Source: Triparma columacea
Lineage: Eukaryota; Sar; Bolidophyceae; Parmales; Triparmaceae
Length of the DNA stretch: 56,918 nt
Assembly: GCA_030267965.1 (NCBI GenBank)
Contig: BRYA01000140.1
Location: 9,125-66,042, forward strand
Direction of reading: 5' to 3'
Part shown: positions 52,401-56,918 of the stretch, one piece after another
How the letters are laid out: each line of letters opens with the position of its first letter
Numbering within the stretch: the stretch's first letter is position 1
Program-made: the position numbers and the translations under genes
Notes under the pieces: model-generated
Databases searched by the model: none
The model's input: only the letters and a program-made list of their open reading frames with translations
Told to the model about the DNA's origin: nothing

Positions 52401-54985
52401 AGAACAAGTGCCAGAACCAGAGGTTGAGAACTTTCCTGCAACGCATTCTTCGCAGTCAGAGGCTGACAAGCCAGCGGTTGGGTTTGAGTAACCGGCGGGG
52501 CAGTGGTAAAACCTACAATTCAAGCTGTAGAGGGAGCCATCAATTATACCGTCGGCGCCCAAAGCGGTGCCTGTCAAGAGGGGGAGGGGGGGGGGGGTTA
52601 GCGTTATGGAGGACGATGTCAACTACGGATAATGGCGACAGTTCGGATCCTACAATATTCTTGCCTCACCTTTGATTGGTATATTCGAGGCGTATGGGGA
52701 ACTACACGTTTCGTGGATTGTGACGTCTCCACCCGCATTATAAATATCAGCGCCAAGGAGACCTTGGTTATCCGTAAAGATTGTTCCGTATATATTCAAC
52801 GTTGACACTGGCGAAGTAAGGTATATTGCTCCACCTCCCCCGCCATTCCCAAGAAGGTCGTAATTGCCTGTAGCTCTATTTGATAGGAAAATGGTGAGAT
52901 GAAGGTCCACTATGGTCACTGAATCGTCATTTTCTGGGTTGTTGCTGATACCTAACGCTCCCCCAGAATCATCACTTTTCCCGTTCTTAAATGTTACAGA
53001 ACGGATCGAAAGTTTTCCCTGACCTGTTCCTGCAACTAACATTATTCTCCGCGCATCTTCTCCGTCCAAAACACAGCTTGCATTGTCGTTGACGCAGTTA
53101 ATGTCGCCATATACATCTACTAGGATCATCATTGTTGGGGATCTGTTAGACGCACTAGCTGTCTGCGCGCAAGTCCCCTCAGTGCACCTGTACTCTCCTT
53201 CGGTCAACACGGTGGTGTCTCCAAAGGGCATAATGGAGTTGCCTATGGCTTGAGTGAATTCGTCGGTGTCTTGGTTGCTAATCTTATTAAACAGCTCCGT
53301 CATGCCATCAACGAAGTGTTGCATCCCTTGACAGTGGGTTCCGACAAACCCTGTGTCACAGTTTGAGCAAGTGCATGAGCCGGTAATTCCTCCAACATCT
53401 CCCCCATTGATGCAGTAAAATTTTCCATCCAATCCTTGCCAGTCAGTAATGGTGGAAGAAGCCTCGCAGCTTATAGCGACACAGTCGTCAGGAGGTGTGC
53501 CGGTGTAGCCAACTGGACAGGTATTGCAGCTATCACCGTCGTAACCTGTTGGACAGGTGCAGATGCAACCAGACAATGTACTTCCACTTATAACTCCTCC
53601 ATTGACGCAGTAGAGTTTCCCACCATCAGAGCCATCATCAGAGAGAGAGCTGCTGGCAACACAAGGGTCGCCAATACAAATCTCAAAACCTAGATTAGAT
53701 CCAAAGCTAAAGAGGAATTCCGGTGTAGACCAGATAATTTGATCTCCTGCAGAGACAATCACGCCTTCTGGTCCATTAGAGCCAAAATAAGCTTTCTCTC
53801 CAACTAAAAGCGTCTCAGTACTAATATCAAAGGAGTTGATACTCAGGACCCCGTCCTCAATCACCGTGAACGTGCAGTCCTCTGAGGGTCCATATGCCAA
53901 TGAGCTGATGCACGCCCCCTGTACAGCGCAATTGTCCGTGTTCAGTTCTGTGTCCGTGTTCAGTTCAAATCTTTGAGGTAAGGTTTCCTCGAAGAATGTA
54001 CAGTCATCATACTGCGGTGCGAGTGATGACGAAGGATTAGTGAAGATATTCATGCGAAGCTTCCTTCTTTAACATTCAACTCACGCAGTAGCAATTTTCA
54101 AAATCTTCAAGGTGCTCTTGGATAAACTCCGTTGTTCCCCCGTCGCAGCTAGTCATAGACGTATCAATGCAGTCCATCAAGGTGTTAACGTCATTGCAGG
54201 TTGCAGAAGAGTGTGGATTTGACATAATGCTAAAATCGCAGCTAGAGTCGAGGACACAATCGCAAAGATCCATTCTCATGCCAAGCCCTTCGAGCATGTT
54301 ATCTTTTGTATCTGTGTCGCAGCTAGAAGATTCGACACACTCAATCTGGGTTTCGGTGGCAGTGCAGGCCGCAGAGTCAGGAAAAGTGTCAGTGCTCACC
54401 GCCGCACCGCAGCCAGAGTCGAGAAGACACTGAGGCATACAACCTTCACCACTGAAATAGCAGTAGCAATCTTCAAGCACCAGTAGGTCCTGGTCGACCG
54501 AATCTATCGTATAATCGCCGCAGCTAGAGGAATCATGAAGACAGTCAAGCAATTGTTCGATGTCAGAGCAGGCGGCGGAAAAGTCAGTAATACTGTCACT
54601 GTCGCTGTTCATTATGCTAACGTCGCAGCCAGCGTCAACGAGACACGAGGGAGGGCTGCTGAGACTACGCTGTCCCATATCAGTCCCGGCCTCGTCAAAG
54701 CCAGTAGCACTGCCGCTGTCGGCGAGCGAAGCAAGAAGCGAAGCAGCCGGATTAGTGGTTGATATTGGGGCGAGGGAAAGAAATTATAGCGTTCACTCAC
54801 CTCGCCTCCTGCTTCATGGCGGCCAAAAAGGGAGCATGCTTCAACTGAGCGACGGTATTGGAAGGCCTCAGCTCCCATGATATGCCCTGGGCCATGGAGT
54901 AAAATGAGACTCCAATAACCCATGCGAGCAGTCTGCGCGGAAGATTTAACAAGATTGGCGTCTCTATTCTAGTTAAATTACCCAT
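49450..54985 (-). CDS. Giant receptor-like surface protein, paralogue of the gene at 1-1970
   Basis: Six exons on the complement: 54801-54985, 54085-54715, 52670-54011, 52388-52570, 51236-52326 and 49450-51177; 1719 aa, all phases agree. Order: signal-anchor (LAWVIGVSFYSMAQGI); three or four Cys-rich repeats of about 65 residues (pattern C, LLDC, SSSC, DCYC); CUB-like domain (NCAVQGACISS to LGFEICIGD); two EGF-like units (CICTCPTGYDGDSCNTCPVG); beta-helix region; seven or more GCC2/GCC3-type modules (CTTCPPGTYSSSSRATQCNL). Then a first membrane span (IIAIVGMVVVVILASVTYAF) and several more (LSLTGFLVFVAPGSA, LFSLIICFVALLVY). The cytosolic tail of about 200 residues is made of amphipathic helices. 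Role inferred: multispan adhesion or signalling receptor. Confidence 0.85.
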
Positions 54986-55328
54986 CCTGCAAGATTAGGT
55001 GCGATTAGTCAGTCAATGGAAGAAAAATGAGAGAGAGGATCCAAAGCGAAACCGTTCTCCCACCCTACAATTTTACTGTCAGGAGAAGGTGCAGAAAAGC
55101 CAACCACTCGATGAGGTACCTCATATCCCCCCCCCCGGACACTTACATTCACCCTTGAGTTGTTATCCAGCGAATAAAAAATATATCTGAGGAATTCCAG
55201 GGTGAAATAAATACGGTTTTAGGGCGTTAGGGCCCTATCAAGATTATAAGGGCCAAAACTTGCATTGAACTGAGTTTTCTTGGGGTGGGCCATTTTTAGC
55301 ATTCATTCACACCTCCTGGCCGGCGAAC
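54986..55328. other. Intergenic region
   Basis: Promoter side of the receptor-like gene (-) and the left edge of the sugar-porter remnant. No sequence for the missing N-terminal half of the porter is seen here. Confidence 0.6.
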
Positions 55329-56249
55329 ATGAACAAACACGGGGGAACGTTCCTATTCGTGATAACCCTCCACGTCGCACAGTAGTTCTGCGGGATCAAC
55401 GCAGTATTTTACTACTCCACCTACTTCTTCGCCGGGGTCGTAGAGGACCCCCTCGTCGGGAGCATCATCGTGGCAGCAGTCAACGTCCTCGCAACCTGGG
55501 CGGCACTCGTACTTATGGACAGGTGCAAGCGCCGGGACCTAGTCATCGTTAGCGCGGGGGGAATGCTCGTTGCCGTGGGGGGGATATTAGCTTTCACGTC
55601 CCTCCAGACCCTCAAGGTCTACAAAAACGGCCCCCTAATCAGCGTGGTAGCGTTTGTGGCCTTCTTCGAAATTGGGATGGGACCGATACCGTGGCTCCTG
55701 CCGGGGGAGATCCTCTCCCCCGAGAGCGTTAAGGTCGCTGTAGAGGCCTGTTGCCAGGTGAACTGGTTCTGCAACTTCATCATCGGGTTAACGTTCCCCA
55801 TCATGAAGGAGAACATCGGGTACATGAGCTTCGCTCCTTTCGGATTTGTCCTCCTTCTCACCCTCATCTACACCTGCTGGGCAATGCCCGAGACCGAGGA
55901 AGGCCTCGTGCTCGCAGCGTCAGGGGAGGGGATGGAGGCACTCATGATGAAGATGGGGAGCGGAAGCAAGGGAGGGAGGGGGGGAGGAGGGGAGATCACC
56001 AGGGTGCACTCGGGGGAAGTCGGCAGGAAGGGAGAAAGGGGAGGCAGGGGGGGCCACGGCGTAGACGGAGGGACGAGCGGTAGGAACGGGGGCGTGAAAT
56101 CGTACAGGAATGAACAGGAAATGGAGTGGAGGAAGGCCATGGAGAAAATACAGAGGGACGAGAATGTTCAGTACGTGTTCGTTCACAATAACAACAGCAG
56201 AGACAACTCCAACAGTGGCGAGAAGGGTAGCAGGTGGATGCCATTGTGA
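55329..56249 (+). pseudogene. 5'-truncated sugar porter (MFS) with in-frame TAG
   Basis: Reading from ATG 55329: MNKHGGTFLFVITLHVAQ, then TAG at 55383-55385, then FCGINAVFYYSTYFFAG in the same frame to the stop at 56249. Sugar porters normally have Q-QFCGINAVxYYS at this point, starting membrane span 7, so the TAG replaces a Gln codon (CAG to TAG). Later family motifs are intact: DRCKRRDLV, GPIPWLLPGEILSPESVK, and MPETEEG after span 12. The first six spans are absent, and the divergent gene upstream leaves no room for them. A low-complexity Gly/Arg tail follows. A short intron ending at CAG|TAG cannot be excluded, but a truncated dead copy is likelier. Confidence 0.75.
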
Positions 56250-56873
56250 GGGGAGGAGACATGATAAAACATTTTTTCACAGAAATGAATATCATTTTAT
56301 TACCCCCCCCCCCTACGATTCTGGCGTTGTTCACAGTACGGTCGGATACATTGCTGAACCGCGCGGTTTGGTTCAGGCGTGAAATGAAGACAAGTATTTT
56401 TGCAACCTGACCTTGACCTCCTAACAGTGAGCCGGCAACTTGCCTCATTTACTTTTCTCTTGGCTTATTGTGGCTTATCGAGTTATAATTACATTCTTCT
56501 TTACACTGCTGTTATCCTTTACTATAACCCAACAACGTAACGCATTTTGATCGCCTGTGTGACTGTGAGAGCTTTAGAGCAGGGCAGTTGCATTTCGAGA
56601 ACTCTCGCAACAGGGTCTTGAGACACTGAAGCTAAGTGGATAAGGACGAACGAAGGTGAGAGTGAGAATTGTAATAGAAGTCGAGAGCGGAGGAGGGGAT
56701 TGTTGTGGAGGGAGGATACGGGGGGGAAGGGGGAGAGAAGGGGAAGGGGATTTGGACTCCTGAGCAATTAAAAGGATATTGCGGCAGCAGCAGCGACGTA
56801 TGTGCGAAAATATTATTCGTCCCAGCTCACTCAACATCTTCGTCGTGTTTGCCCCTCACGCTTTCGCAGGCAG
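56250..56873. other. Intergenic region
   Basis: About 620 bases with short overlapping ORFs on the complement that show no motif. The right end (after 56780) is likely the 5' leader of the next gene, with a candidate CAG acceptor at about 56869. Confidence 0.5.
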
Positions 56874-56918
56874 ATGGCGGACAGTGAGATGGATTTCACC
56901 ATCCTCCTGAAGCAGAGA
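56874..56918 (+). CDS. Start of a further gene (runs off the window)
   Basis: ATG 56874 opens MADSEMDFTILLKQR to the end of the window. A pyrimidine-rich stretch and CTTTCGCAG precede it, so the coding exon may follow a 5'-UTR intron. Fifteen codons are too few to identify a family. Confidence 0.45.
   Translation, partial: MADSEMDFTILLKQR

Overview
The window is nuclear DNA of a photosynthetic, flagellate stramenopile (heterokont) alga. Three things point there. Two tandem genes resemble the photosystem II extrinsic protein Psb31 and carry a tripartite leader: signal peptide, an ASAFAP-like 'AFS' junction, and a twin-arginine thylakoid signal. Genes for centrin and an LRRC56-like flagellar protein are present. 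There are also spliceosomal introns with GTGAG/GTAAG donors and blocks of (TTAGGG)n telomere-type repeat. The style of the surface proteins would fit Bolidophyceae/Parmales or a related diatom-like lineage, but that placement is inference. Gene density is high and most introns are short. About 22 intact or partial protein genes, one disrupted gene and one truncated remnant can be supported. No tRNA, rRNA, CRISPR array or transposase was recognised.

Layout. 1-1970 (-): 5' half of a large cysteine-rich cell-surface protein. 2767-6528 (+): two ER redox-fold proteins, a thioredoxin-fold protein ending in HIEL and a TMX2 homologue. 6561-9634 (-): tRNA-dihydrouridine synthase, then a plastid-targeted Lys/Ala-rich membrane protein whose first exon is hidden under a spurious ORF on the other strand. 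9865-13557: centrin (-) and LRRC56 (+), divergent, start codons 167 bp apart. 14071-17416: tandem duplication of the Psb31-like gene, the copies separated by outward-facing telomere-type blocks that flank a perfect 43-bp inverted repeat. 17460-24795: tandem triplication of a BspA-type leucine-rich-repeat gene with 21, 26 and 17 repeats of exactly 69 bp. 24932-31517 (-): ankyrin-TPR co-chaperone-like protein, a polytopic membrane protein with an apparent frameshift, and an OATP/SLCO-type transporter with a Kazal-like loop. 32461-38597: RecA/RAD51-like ATPase, HAD-like protein, small membrane protein, an A+T-rich island and a TIGAR-like phosphatase. 38889-39927: second, gap-interrupted centrin. 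40146-46078: mitochondrial ribosomal protein L11, a 1269-residue ankyrin protein (-) and, divergent from it by 73 bp, an F-box/DOT1-like methyltransferase. 46312-54985: a four-exon polytopic membrane protein and a six-exon receptor-like protein (-) that is a paralogue of the gene at the left edge. 55329-56249: 5'-truncated sugar porter with an in-frame TAG. 56874-end: start of a further gene.

The most unusual region is 14-25 kb. Two kinds of tandem duplication lie side by side: a photosystem gene duplicated around a telomere-like insert, and an LRR array with near-identical DNA between repeat units but variation confined to a few codons. Repeat blocks recur at exact multiples of 69 bp within genes and are shared between genes, which points to recombination that keeps the arrays both uniform and variable. 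Splice junctions were assigned by eye from GT/AG sites, reading-frame phase and family resemblance, and need transcript support.
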